DNA from: Ctena decussata
Taxonomy: Eukaryota; Mollusca; Bivalvia; Lucinida; Lucinidae
Direction of reading: 5' to 3'
Assembly (NCBI GenBank): GCA_963989385.1
Contig: OZ022511.1
Location: 28,948,503-29,012,502, forward strand
DNA length: 64,000 nt
In this document: piece after piece, positions 41,932-52,339 of the stretch
How positions within the stretch are numbered: the stretch's first letter is position 1
Layout of the letters: every line of letters starts with the position of its first letter
Notes under the pieces: generated by a model
What the model was told of the DNA's origin: nothing
Databases searched by the model: none
The model's input: only the letters and a program-made list of their open reading frames with translations
Position numbers and translations under genes: made by a program

Positions 41932-44870
41932 TTTTCTCCCACCTTTGCATATATAAGATAGGCCCTCAGCTCTATCTTCTATCTTACGTCTGGCAACATC
42001 TCTCTTATAATATGAAAATAGGCACTGCCTTTGGGCGAGCACATCGCTTTTTAGAATGTATGGGTAGTATGAGAAAGCCTCTTTGGCTGCTACCATCTTA
42101 ACTCTAAAGTTTCGGACAAAAATGCATAGTCGAAGTGTAGACCTTGATCTGACTGCTCATTGTACGATTCTGGTTTCAATCTCACAAGCTGTCGTTTGAA
42201 ATTTGTAATAAGATTATTGCAGTTCAACAACGCGAACTCCGTCTGACAAACGGAGGAGAAACTGACCGAGAACAGCTTTCCCCACCTAATCTTTCCCCTC
42301 GGAAAACCCGCTATATTTTGTTTTTCAGTTTCTTCTCTGCGGCGCTTTCTATTTCCTTCAAACTTCACCCAACGCTTAGCCTCCTTGCATTTTGTGAGTC
42401 ACCATATAGTGATCTACGCACAAAAGCGGTAAACGTTGACGCCATCTTGATTTTTTGGAATGGAACGTTTGACGTCATTACGTAACGTAGCGACAAAAAT
42501 ACGTCACTTCCGTTTGGTGTCGTAACGAAAGAAATTTCATTGAAAGTAATTTATTTTGTAGGCAAAAATATGCCTTACCAAACTTCTACCATAGAGCTCC
42601 CGCTCTTTCAAAGCTCCTTCCAAAGCTCCTTCGGAGCTTTGAATTGCAGGCGATACGCGCCTGCAAGCGAGTGCTCGCTATTAGCAACCAGACTTTCTCA
42701 ATTTTTGACTACTATTTTAATTTCAAATGAACAAAATGGACACACAATCATGTCGGATGACGTTTGATAGCAGATCATAGGTTTGTGACGTCACTCAATT
42801 TAATGACGTTACTAAAACCGGTTAAAAAACATCGCTAGCAAAATTGACGCGCGCGTGACGTGAGAGGCTAAGTTGCATTTTGTTTTCGCCCTCTGGAAGA
42901 TAAAATAGTCATCAAATCATGTTTTTGCCGGGCCGCGTAGCGCAATCGGTAGGGCACCCGACTCATAAGTCAGAGGTCCTGGGTTCGAAACCCGGTCTGG
43001 CCACATGCTTTCGTTTCTCCTTCCGCTGATTCAAGAAGGGCAGTTGTCAGTTACTGGCGAAAGTATGTGCACTTAGTACTGGTTAACCGCTTAGGAGGTC
43101 TAAGCCTGCCCAGGAATAGTGTGGTAAGGTTAACTGACCGTCCCGACATGACCATAGTTGTTTACCGTGGACGTTAAGCATCAAATCAATATATATATAT
43201 AAATCAAATCATGTTTTCCGTCTATTTTTAAGGTGCAAACTATTTAACACCCATACTATGACACGATAAGTACGCTGGGCTGCTCAAAATTTACTTCAGA
43301 TCACTGGTAAAAAAGTTAAATCCTGTTCTGAAACCAAATCCGACTTGAGGTTTAAAATCCGCTAACAGTGGGAGAAAAATAATCCATCACGAGCCAGTCC
43401 ATGTAGGATAGGGGGAAATCTCACCCTCGGGGTCGGAATTTCAACCAGGGACTCGGCAAGCCTTGTCACTGGTTGAAATTCCGACCCCTCGGGTGAGATT
43501 TCCCTATCCTACATGGACTCTAATGATGGATTGTTATATTCCTTTATCCCCATTATATTTTCATGGAATAGAGTTCACATACCTTCTTATTATTCGAGGC
43601 TAACATTTTGTTTTCGCCCTCTGGAAGATAAAATGTTTTCCGTCTATTTTTAAGGTGCAAACTATGTTAACACCCATACCATGACACGATAAGTACGCTG
43701 GGCTGCTCAAAAGTTACTTCAGATCACTGGTAAAAAAGTTAAAATTTTCTGTTCTGAAACCTAATCCGACTTGAGGTTTGAAATCCGCTAACAGTGGGAG
43801 AAAAATAATCCATCATGAGCCAGTCCATGTAGGATAGAGAAATCTCACCCTCGGGGTCGGAATTTAAACCAGGGACTCGGCAAGTCTCGTCACTGAGATT
43901 TCCCTATCCTACATGGACACTCATGATGGATTGTTATATTCCTTTATCCCCATTATATTTTTATGGAATAGAGTTCACATACCTTCTTATTATTCGAGGC
44001 AACCATTTTGTTTTCGCCCTCTGGAAGATAAAATGTTTTCCGTCTATTTTTAAGGTGCAAACTATGTTAACACCCATACTATGACACGATAAGTACGCTG
44101 GGCTGCTCAAAAGTTACTTCAGATCACAGGTAAAAAAGTTAAAATTTTCCTGTTCTGAAACCTAATCCGACTTGAGGTTTAAAATCCGCTAACAGTGGGA
44201 GAAAAATAATCCATCATGAGCCAGTCCATGTAGGATAGGGGGAAATCTCACCCTGGGGGTCGGAATTTCAACTAGGGACTCGGCAAGCCTCGTCACTGGT
44301 TGAAATTTCGACCCCTTGGGTGAGATTTCCCTATCCTACATGGACACTCATGATGGATTGTTATATTCCTTTATCCCCATTATATTTTCATGGAATAGAG
44401 TTCACATACCTTCTTATTATTCGAGGCAAACATTTTGTTTTCGCCCTCTGGAAGATAAAATGTTTTCCGTCTATTTTTAAGGTGCAAACTATGTTAACAC
44501 CCATACTATGACACGATAAGTACACTGGGCTGCTCAAAAGTTACTTCAGATCGCTGGTAAAAACGTTAAAATTTTCCTGTTCTGAAACCTAATCCGACTT
44601 GAGGTTTAAAATCCGCTAACAGTGGGAGAAAAATAATCCATCATGAGCCAGTCCATGTAGGATAGAGAAATCTCACCCTCGGGGTCGGAATTTCAACCAG
44701 GGACTCGGCAAGCCTCGTCACTGGTTGAAATTCCGACCCCTAGGGTGAGATTTCCCTATTCTACATGGACACTCATGATGGATTGTTATATTCCTTTATC
44801 CCCATTCTATGTTCATGGAATAGAGTTCATATACCTTCTTATTATTCGAGGCAAACATTCATCCGAGAGT
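41932..44870. repeat. Tandem array of hairpin (H-family) units
   Basis: Successive CGCCCTCTGG landmarks start units at 42877, 43605, 44005 and 44432, and the pattern breaks off at about 44858. Spacings are 728 (with a 277-bp SINE), 400, 427 and 426 bp. Each unit ends in a hairpin about 130-150 bp long whose arms read TCCATGTAGGATAG, TCTCACCCTCGGGGTCGGAA and inverse; one copy (43806-43937) has lost part of the right arm. The leader (41932-42015, 42680-42876) matches the single copy at 5445 but is split by about 660 bp of unrelated sequence. No coding capacity. Confidence 0.85.
42926..43202 (+). mobile_element. tRNA-derived SINE, plus copy
   Basis: The head is tRNA-like: 7-bp acceptor pairing (GCCGGGC with GTCTGGC), A box TAGCGCAATCGG, B box GGTTCGAAACC. 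A unique body follows (TTTCGTTTCTCCTTCCGCTG, TTAACTGACCGTCCCGACAT, GACGTTAAGCATCAAATCAA) and an AT tail. It is flanked by a 15-bp direct repeat ATCAAATCATGTTTT (42911-42925 and 43203-43217). Two more copies lie at 45921 and 46787. The tRNA part has an imperfect anticodon stem, so it is not a functional tRNA gene. Mobilised by a LINE partner. Confidence 0.92.
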
Positions 44871-45920
44871 TTCTACCACAATATGCAGTAATTTTCCAAA
44901 CAAGTCCGAGCAAAGTCGAGCAATTTAAAACAAACTTTGTTCGGACTTCCGTAAAAAAAAACCAAGAGGACCATTGGTCCTGTAGCTCACCTGAGTCAAT
45001 TCATCCTCAGCACCCTAGGGTAAGTAATTCTAAGACAAACTGCACAATATACTGGTAGTCTATTTTCAAATGCGTCTGAGAGTTTATGCTCGCCTGCATT
45101 TCCATATCACAGTGTCTAACAGCAACAACAATAACAACAACAACAACAGCAAAATGCAATTTTTCAGCTTTTCCCATTCAAAATTCTTCCAGACGAAATT
45201 TCTCCTAGCCGTAAAATATGGCAAGGTCAATCCAAGGCCATCATGTATATATATTTTGTTGTACTTTAATCCAAAATGCTACATACTAAGTCTCAGTGCA
45301 ATCAGCCCTACGGTTCTAGGGATGAAGATTTTTCTTAAAGTTTTTGCCATATATGGACATTGTGGCCGTCATGGTCATGTCACCTGGACCAAATATATAA
45401 ACTTTCTTTCACCCTTTTCCTGAAGGTTGCGTATGAAATTTAATTTAAATTGGCCCAGCAGTCTCAGAGGAAAAGTCCTTTGAAAACGTTGACACACAAT
45501 TACAATTGACCTTTGGCCAAAGCCACTTTAAGGCCTTGACCTTAAGAATTCATAGGGGTTGAAGTCGACTGCGTTTCAATATTAAAGAGCACTATAGCAA
45601 CAAAAAATACATTTTTTCAGCTTCTCCCATTCAAAAGCCTATAGGGCCAAATTTGACCTTGCCGTAAAATAGGTCAAGGTCAACCCAAGGTAATCATTTA
45701 CATAAATGTTTTAGTATTAGAGCCCCAAATGCTATGTACTAAGTTTCAAGGCAATCGGCCCAGCGGTTCTGGAGAAGAAGATTCTCTTAAGGCTTTTACT
45801 ATATATCGACATGGCTGCCAACTTGGTCATGTGACCTGGACCAAATATAAAAACTTTCGTTCCCCCTTCGACTGAAGACTGTAATATGAAATTTAATTGA
45901 AATCGGTCCGGTAGTTTCAG

Positions 45921-46191
45921 TTGGTTGGTTGATTTGATGCTTAACGTCCACGGTAAACAACTAAGGTCATGTCGGGACGGTCAGTTAACCTAACCACACT
46001 ATTTCTGGGCAGGCTTAGACCTCCTAAGCAGTTAATCAGTACTAAGTGCACATACTTTCGCCAGTAACTGACAACTGCCCTTCTTGAATCAACGGAAGGA
46101 GAAACGAAAGTATGTGGCCAGACCGGGACTCGAACCCAGGACCCCTGACTTACCAGTCAGGTGCCCTACCGATTGCGCTACTCGGCCCGGC
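45921..46191 (-). mobile_element. tRNA-derived SINE, minus copy 1
   Basis: Flanked by a 13-bp direct repeat CCGGTAGTTTCAG (45908-45920 and 46192-46204). On the minus strand: A box TAGCGCAATCGGTA, perfect B box GGTTCGAGTCC, then the body shared with 42926. The tail reads ATCAAATCAACCAACCAA at the low-coordinate end. Confidence 0.93.
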
Positions 46192-46446
46192 CCGGTAGTT
46201 TCAGAGAAGCCTTTTGAAAATGTTTACACACAACGGTAAAGCAACCTTTAACCAAAGTCACTAAATAACCTAGACCTCTAGAATTCTTAGGGGTTGAAGT
46301 CGACTGAATTTCCATATCAAAGAGCACTATAGCAACAGAAAAAATGCAAATTTTCAGCTTTTCCCATTCAAAAGCCTTAAGGACCAAATTTGACCTTGCC
46401 ATAAAATAAGTCAAGGTCAACCCAAGTTCATCATATATACTTTTTT

Positions 46447-46580
46447 CTGGTTTCGTCACCAGGTATTGTCAGGGTTACTGATGAGGCTATATAAGCCGAA
46501 ACTACGTAGTCTGGCCAAAGTTCCTTCTTCTGAATGTGTTCTCTGCTCTTGAAGGAATTCCTTAAGATTTTAATTTGCAG
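46447..46580 (+). repeat. GTTTCGTCACC short element, second copy
   Basis: GGTTTCGTCACCAGGTATTG, GGCTATATAAGCCGAAAC, TACGTAGTCTGGCC as at 8646. Confidence 0.65.
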
Positions 46581-46786
46581 TACTAGAGTCCCAGATGCTA
46601 CATACCAAGTTTCAAGGCAATCGGCCCAGCGGTTCTGGAGAAGAAGATTCTCTTAAGGCTTTTACTATATATCGACATGGCTGCCAACTTGGTCATGTGA
46701 CCTGGACCAAATATATAAACTTTCGTTCCCCCTTCGACTGAAGACTGTAATATGTAATTTAATTGAAATCGGTCCGGTAGTTTCAG

Positions 46787-47057
46787 TTGGTTGGTTGATT
46801 TGATGCTTAACGTCCACGGTAAACAACTAAGGTCATGTCGGGACGGTCAGTTAACCTAACCACACTATTCCTGGGCAGGCTTAGACCTCCTAAGCGGTTA
46901 ACCAGTACTAAGTGCACGTACTTTCGCCAGTAACTGACAACTGCCCTTCTTGAATCAACGGAAGGAGAAACGAAAGTATGTGGCTAGACCAGGACTCGAA
47001 CCCAGGACCTCTGACTTACCAGTTAGGTGCCCTACCGATTGCGCTACTCGGCCCGGC
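46787..47057 (-). mobile_element. tRNA-derived SINE, minus copy 2
   Basis: Duplicate of the SINE at 45921 by the 866-bp tandem duplication. It carries the same 13-bp flanking repeat (46774-46786, 47058-47070) and a few private substitutions (for example in the B-box region). Confidence 0.93.
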
Positions 47058-47312
47058 CCGGTAGTTTCAGAGAAGCCTTTTGAAAATGTTTACACACAAC
47101 GGTAAAGCAACCTTTAACCAAAGTCACTAAATAACCTAGACCTCTAGAATTCTTAGGGGTTGAAGTCGACTGAATTTCCATATCAAAGAGCACTATAGCA
47201 ACAGAAAAAATGCAAATTTTCAGCTTTTCCCATTCAAAAGCCTTAAGGACCAAATTTGACCTTGCCATAAAATAAGTCAAGGTCAACCCAAGTTCATCAT
47301 ATATACTTTTCT

Positions 47313-47446
47313 CTGGTTTCGTCACAAGGTATTGTCAGGGTTACTGATGAGGCTATATAAGCCGAAACTACGTAGTCTGGCCAAAGTTCCTTCTTCTGAA
47401 TGTGTTCTCTGCTCTTGAAGGAACTCCTTAAGATTTTAATTTGCAG
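47313..47446 (+). repeat. GTTTCGTCACC short element, third copy
   Basis: Copy in the second 866-bp unit, with one change in the first box (GTCACAAGG). Confidence 0.65.
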
Positions 47447-47778
47447 TACTAGAGTCCCAGATGCTACATACCAAGTTTCAAAGAAATCGGCCCAGTGGTT
47501 CTGGAGAAGAAGGTTTTTTTTAAAGATTTTTACCATATATGGCATGGCGGCCAACTTGGTCATGTGACCTGGACCGAATATATAAAATTTCGTTCCCCCA
47601 TCCTTTAAAGGCTTAATAGGATTTGGCTTTAATCAGCCTAGTGGTTTTTGAGAAGAAGATGTTTTAAGAGTGTGGACAACGACGACGGCGGCGACGGACT
47701 ACGGAGACATAAAATACCACCGTCGCTCTATCAGCATAAACGTATCGCTGCAAGACTCTCATCGTTCATTTTTCTTAC

Positions 47779-48094
47779 CGTAAAGTCGTCAAATATCTCA
47801 TCCAAGCCGCAGGTACTTTCCTCATCTCTGGGTTCTGCTGACAAACTGGTGTAGTCTAAGAGAAAGGTATAGCCGCCATCTGGGTCCTTATCAGTGTAAA
47901 ATTTACATAAACCAGCTGGGGCAGTAGGTAAGCCTTCGGCGCACATCACACAAAATACATTTTTAGCATACGTGAACTCTTTTATATACGGCCAAGTGCT
48001 TTCTTTACAAGCAGCTTCTACATCCGGGTTGTAATGTGTCATATTTTCATCACACGAGGTGTATCTGAGTTTTTCTGAACTGTAACACTTGTAC
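47779..48094 (-). CDS. Gene 2, exon 2
   Basis: Acceptor ATCTATTGCAAACAG ends at 48095; donor ACG|GTAAGA begins at 47778. 316 bp, entering with phase 2 (AG from exon 1 plus G gives Arg) and leaving in phase 0. It encodes RYKCYSSEKLRYTSCDEN... with about 105 residues and eight Cys, including NVFCVMCAEG and AGLCKFY. It looks extracellular and disulphide-rich. The upstream intron contains a MITE-in-MITE beginning 25 bases from the acceptor. Confidence 0.75.
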
Positions 48095-48119
48095 CTGTTT
48101 GCAATAGATAAAATACCTT

Positions 48120-49228
48120 TGAGCTGTGACGCGACATAACCAACAAAGTGGCATGTGTGCCCAGCGAAGACACAACTCACCCTTGACATCTGCCCAGTCT
48201 GATCAGAGTCTTCGATGTATATATAGAGGTAACTTAGTCCCGTAGCTACTATAAGGTGGTGATTTATGGTAAATGTAAAATTCTGCATAAAACCATAAAA
48301 AAGTAACGTATCTCCCTGAAAGTTAGCAGACTTCTTATTTTCGTTGTTCCTTACAGTTTAGAATACAAAATAGACGTACATGCTGCTTAAAAAAGTGTTT
48401 TTATAAGGAAAGATCAAAGGGTAATTTTCTGCGAATAAATCTGAAAAAATTATATCATTATTGAATATTTACGTAGTGCTGAAGGTGCATTACTGCATAA
48501 TGAAGAGCGTCCTAGCACTTATTTATTCAAACTCTTTCTGAAATTGTAATGTAGACCAGATGGAAACGGTAGCTTTTTCTCAATGTTCAACCATGTACAA
48601 AGTAAATGTACATTGGACGCATTTATTAAATATACCTGTAGGCAAGCATACCTATGTTAACACTTAATATAAATAATACATTTATTTACTGACATGATCA
48701 GTGGTGTGTAGATTAAATTGTTCAACCTTGTTAAAATAGTATCACATGTCTCACCTGAGTGTTTTGACAAAAAAAATTTGGACACAGACTGCATGTTTTT
48801 TCATCTGCTCAGCCTGATAATGTGTGAAAGAGTTTGAAAAAATAATTGCTAGGACGCTCTCCATTATGCAACACGGTACTCTAAGCACTAAGTATATTTT
48901 CAATAATGATATTATTTTTTTAGATTTATTCGCAAAAAATTACCCTTTGATCTTCTCTAATAAAAACACTTTTTAACATTAACACATGCTGCATTTTGGA
49001 TTTCTAAATTATGAGAAACAACATAAAAAAGGCATCTGCTAAGTTTTGGAAAGATCAGTGTTATTTTGAGTATTTTATGCAGATTTTTGTCCTTGTCCCA
49101 AATCAGTGATTATCACCACCTTAAAGCGCAGAGCAAAGACTCTGATCAGACTGGGCGGGTGCCCAGGCTGATCTGAATCTTCGGTGGGCGCACTTGCCAC
49201 TTTTTTGGTTTTGTCGTGTCACGGCTCA
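48120..49228. mobile_element. GAGCC foldback MITE split by a TTAA MITE
   Basis: The left arm (GAGCTGTGACGCGACATAACC...CAGTCTGATCAGAGTCTTCG) and right arm (AAAGACTCTGATCAGACTGG...GTGTCACGGCTCA) of the GAGCC family are separated by the 866-bp TTAA MITE (48255-49120). That MITE sits at the TTAA found in the centre of uninterrupted copies (near 51970). Inside intron 1 of gene 2. Confidence 0.8.
48255..49120. mobile_element. TTAA-flanked MITE, GGTGGTGATT family, long copy
   Basis: Long inverted arms (about 280 bp): GGTGGTGATTTATGG..., TTAGAATACAAAATAGACG, ATCAAAGGGTAATTTT, and GCTAGGACGCTCTCCATTATG against CATAATGAAGAGCGTCCTAGC. The right flank is TTAA (49121-49124); the left flank is ATAA, one change from TTAA. 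Same family as 37130-37365. Confidence 0.85.
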
Positions 49229-49495
49229 TTTAAGTACTGTGTTTGCTATATTGTTTCTTTGGTTATAAGACGGAAGTTTTCCCCTTCCAAACCAAGTTTA
49301 GAACGTCTGGATCTGCCATATTATTTGCAGAGAAATCTCTATCAGGGGCGTAGTTACAGGCAATTACATGCTACGCACAATAATGCCGCATACTCTTTGA
49401 GGGGAAATCTAGGTGCTAAGTAAATAACATATTGCATATCCTCATATCTAATGGTCCTGCTACTGAAATATTGTCCCAATTACAAACTTTCAGAA

Positions 49496-49566
49496 TGCAA
49501 ATACGCAGCTGTGTGTTGAAATTTTGTCAGTTTAACAAAATTTCAATACGCACCTGCGTATTTGCG
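49496..49566. repeat. Isolated hairpin
   Basis: TGCAAATACGCAG.TGTG..TTGAAATTTTGT, a 6-base loop, then ACAAAATTTCAA..CGCACCTGCGTATTTGC. A strong stem in intron 1 of gene 2, 120 bp from exon 1. Possibly a tiny foldback element. Confidence 0.75.
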
Positions 49567-49686
49567 TAAAGGTAGCTACGTCCTTGTCTATTCTATAGGT
49601 GAATTACTTCATTAACATTTTCTGCGGTAATCTTTGGAAGGTAAATATCCGTTTTACAACCGAAAAAAAGTTTATTGCATGACTAC

Positions 49687-50318
49687 CTGTTTGTAATAGA
49701 CACAATCTCATTAGGTGCTGTGTTTATTATGTTGCATGCCGGAGATAATAACGTTTCCAGACAGTTACCAAAGTCTGCCCTCAAGATATCATGACATTTC
49801 GTTTGTATCTGCCACGTTAATGACTCGTTGATTCCGTGACATTTAGCACAGTGTATGTTAAGGTATATTCTTCCTGCTGGATCAGATACCCAAAGAAAGT
49901 CCTCTAAAGATGTTCTATTTATTCTACTGCATTTTGGCTCGAAAGTCGATCTATCTTCAGAACTAGGGCAACTGTCTATAACTCGATAAAATCCTTCATA
50001 TGGATTTGAAAATATCGTTCGCGAGACCATATAAGAATCCATACAAGGCAATATAGGCGGACGTGGTCCATTTATCAACTCCTTATCAGGACAGCAGTTA
50101 TCGAGTATCCAGCAGTCATCGTCACAGGAACAAGGTAAACAGCAAGGTTGTTCTAGATCTGTGTCATTTGGACTTATTTTCCAAGCATCTGTGCTGCAGA
50201 AGTTCGTATATGGGCACAATCCTGGAGCGAGCTCTCGAACTTGTTCCCTGTTATGAACTGCTAAAGTTACGATGTTATAGCAAAGCGTTATCATGAAAAA
50301 ACCCTTGCTTCTTGACAT
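49687..50318 (-). CDS. Gene 2, exon 1: signal peptide and SMB-like domain
   Basis: Start ATG at 50318-50316, chosen because it is followed by a typical signal peptide (MSRSKGFFMITLCYNIVTLA). Just upstream is TTTATATTTCAG, so a 5' UTR exon may precede. 210 codons plus two bases to donor ACAG|GTAGTC. Residues 35-76 form a somatomedin-B-like cysteine pattern (C35, C41, C59, C60, C63, C65, C69, C75, C76; CSCDDDCWILDNCCPDK). Further on are YLNIHCAKCHG (about 152-161) and other Cys. Known role of SMB ectodomains: protein binding. Probably a secretin/Methuselah-like receptor ectodomain of a type expanded in molluscs (inference). Confidence 0.82.
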
Positions 50319-51476
50319 CTTGACACAGTTATTTATTCTGAAATATAAATGAATAAATAAAGTACCACAAATGAACAACAAGTTTGAAACTCTTGCGTGG
50401 ACAGGCCCATTTTGTAGTACATGTAATTCCACCCGATCCATCCCAATCCAAAGGGATATAAATGGGGATTCGAAGCTTGCAGGTAATGGAAATACATTGC
50501 TAGAGCTAGCACGTGGTCGTTGCTGTCGTCTGAATTAACGACTATAGGCCTATGATCCTTTAACTATTTTCAGACCATTTTTAAGAATGTAACAGATAAT
50601 TTTATAAACAGCTCCATCTCTGCAATCTTCACATAGCACAAATACCACATGACAAAGTTTTGGAATCGTGACTAAGGTACCGGTATTTGTTTAGTTTTTC
50701 AAAGCAAAGAAGTGCGTATTCAATGCCCTTCGTGCGCGTGTGCGTGGGTAAAAATTTACCTTTTGTGTTGAGCTCAGTTTCTAAGTAACCACAAGGGGAT
50801 AGAGTCTTCAAACTTGTTCCATGGATACATCTAGGAATGATCAACAGAAATCAGCGATGCAAACTGGGCCATGACGGATATATCACGGATGATTGAACAT
50901 AGAAAAACTATTCATCTGTCGCGATTAGCTGAGTTTCTTAGTAACTTTAAGCGATAGAGTCCACAAATTTGCTCCATGGATACATTTGGCAAGGATATAC
51001 TGAAAGCAGCATTGCATATCAGGCCATCACCTATATTTCATTGCTGAATGAACATAGAAGAAAATATTTCCCTGTTGCGTTTAGCTCCGTTTCTAAGTAA
51101 CCAAAAGAGGTAGAGTCTTCAAACTTGCTCCATGAATACATCTGGGAAAGATCTACTGAAAGCAGCGATGCATCAATGGGCCCTAACCTACACTGCACGG
51201 ATGATTGAACATAGAAAAATATTCACCTGTTGTATTTAGCTCAGATTCTGAATAACCATATGGGATTGAGTCTACAAACTTGCTCCATAAATACATCTGG
51301 GAAAGATCTACTGAAAACAGTGATGCATATCAGGCCATGTCCTATATTCAGGGATGATTGAACATAGAAAACATTCACCTGTTGCGTTAAGCTCAATTGC
51401 TTAGTAACCAAAAGGTATAGAGTCTTCGAAATTGTTTCAATGATACAACTGAAAAAGATTTACTGATAGCAGTAAT

Positions 51477-51809
51477 CACAGGGTATAATCGATTCCGTTA
51501 ATTTTCGCTTCCTGCAGAGACTGTACAGCATATTTGGCTTCCGCCGAGACTGTCCGCGAACTCTTGCTTCCTGCCGATACTTCTGTACATGATAAATGGC
51601 TTCCTGCAGAGACTGTCTGCGTGACTCTGCTTCCTGCCGAGGCTCTGGGCAGGAAGCAGAATCACGCGGACAGTCTCGGCAGGAAGCCATTTTTCGAGGA
51701 CAGTAGACTCTGCAGGAAGCAAGAGCTCGCGGACAGTCTCGGCGGAAACCAAATATGACGGACAGTCTCTGCAGGAAGCGAAAATTGGCGGAATCGATTA
51801 TACCCTGTG
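51477..51809. mobile_element. 333-bp foldback element, CACAGGGTATAATCG family
   Basis: Perfect 21-bp TIR (starts CACAGGGTATAATCGATTCC), and the whole element is one long inverted repeat. Flanked by direct AGTAAT (51471-51476, 51810-51815), and removing it restores the 155-bp repeat unit (GCAGTAATACATC). Each arm consists of about three imperfect tandem copies of GCTTCCTGCAGAGACTGTC. No coding function; overlapping open frames on both strands are a by-product of the repeat. Confidence 0.9.
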
Positions 51810-51865
51810 AGTAATACATCTCGGACCATAACTTATATTTCACGGATGATTGGACATAGAAGAAA

Positions 51866-52108
51866 ATGAGCCGCGACACGACGAAACCAACAATGTGGTC
51901 GTGCGCCAAGCACAGTCTCAGATCAGCTTGGGCATTCGCCCAGTCTGATTAGACTCTTTGCTAAGCGCTTAAAGGGTAGCCAAGGGACTAAGCTACCTTC
52001 ATGCGGACAGCGAAGACTCTGATCAGACTGGGCGGATGCCCAGGCTGATCTGAGTCTGCGCTGGACGCACGACCACATTGTTGGTTTTCTCGTGTCGCGG
52101 CTCAAATA
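51866..52108. mobile_element. GAGCC foldback MITE, complete copy
   Basis: TGAGCCGCGACACGA at the left, the inverse at the right. Arms are about 100 bp, the centre GCGCTTAAAGGGTAGCC..GGTAGC (a TTAA lies at about 51970). It is inserted in the 155-bp array, whose CATAGAA..AATATTCATCTG sequence is split. The target duplication is ambiguous (AAAT or shorter). Confidence 0.88.
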
Positions 52109-52339
52109 TTCATCTGTTGCGTTTAGCTCAGTTTCTAAGTAACAAAACTGGGTTGAGTCTTTTAACTGCTCCATGGGTACATCTGGGGAAGATCTACTGA
52201 ATAGAGAGATGCATATAGGGCCATGGGCGGATGGCTGAACATAGAAAAAGATAAGATAAGATAAGATTTATTTAAAGTCGGCAAGTTTCAAAATGTCGCT
52301 TTTGCGTCAGTTTCTAAAGCAAAAGGGATATAGTCTTAA

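Larger units (their letters stand above)
45712..47600. repeat. 866-bp tandem duplication, 2.1 copies
   Basis: Unit 1 is about 45712-46577 and unit 2 about 46578-47443, with a partial third to about 47600. Units 1 and 2 differ at only a handful of positions. Each contains a core unit of the AGCT element, a SINE with its target duplication, and the GTTTCGTCACC element. The SINE insertion therefore preceded the duplication. Confidence 0.9.
44957..47720. mobile_element. Tandem-core AGCT element, copy 3, with insertions
   Basis: The 5' signature AGGACCATTGGTCCT and AGCTCACCTGAG lie at about 44965-44995. About 450-bp core units follow (GAAATTTAATT.AAAT.GGCC.., TGACCTTTGGCCAAAGCCA, TCAAGGTCAACCCA, TGGTCATGTGACCTGGACC). 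It ends near 47690-47720 with GACGACGGCGGCGACGGACT but without the AGCTAAAAA terminus. Two SINEs and an 866-bp tandem duplication enlarge it. It ends just before gene 2 exon 2. Confidence 0.7.

Noticed and set aside
42090..42540. Possible promoter and first exon of a minus-strand gene (TGACGTCA, TACGTAA sites; basic 92-residue frame)
   Set aside because: The frame has no ATG in context and no donor joined to another exon; the CRE-like motifs also occur in the adjacent repeat family, so they are not promoter evidence.
42926..43005. tRNA gene
   Set aside because: A/B boxes and acceptor pairing are present, but the anticodon stem is poor. The sequence continues into a SINE body with a tail and target duplications. 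The minus copies at 46191 and 47057 behave the same way.
46178..47325. Two identical 93-residue minus-strand ORFs (46178-46459, 47044-47325)
   Set aside because: They are the same repeat sequence duplicated by the 866-bp tandem duplication; identity reflects recent DNA duplication, not protein conservation.
51460..51909. 149-residue minus-strand ORF and overlapping frames on both strands
   Set aside because: They translate the GCTTCCTGC repeats of the 333-bp foldback element; symmetry of the DNA explains open frames on both strands.
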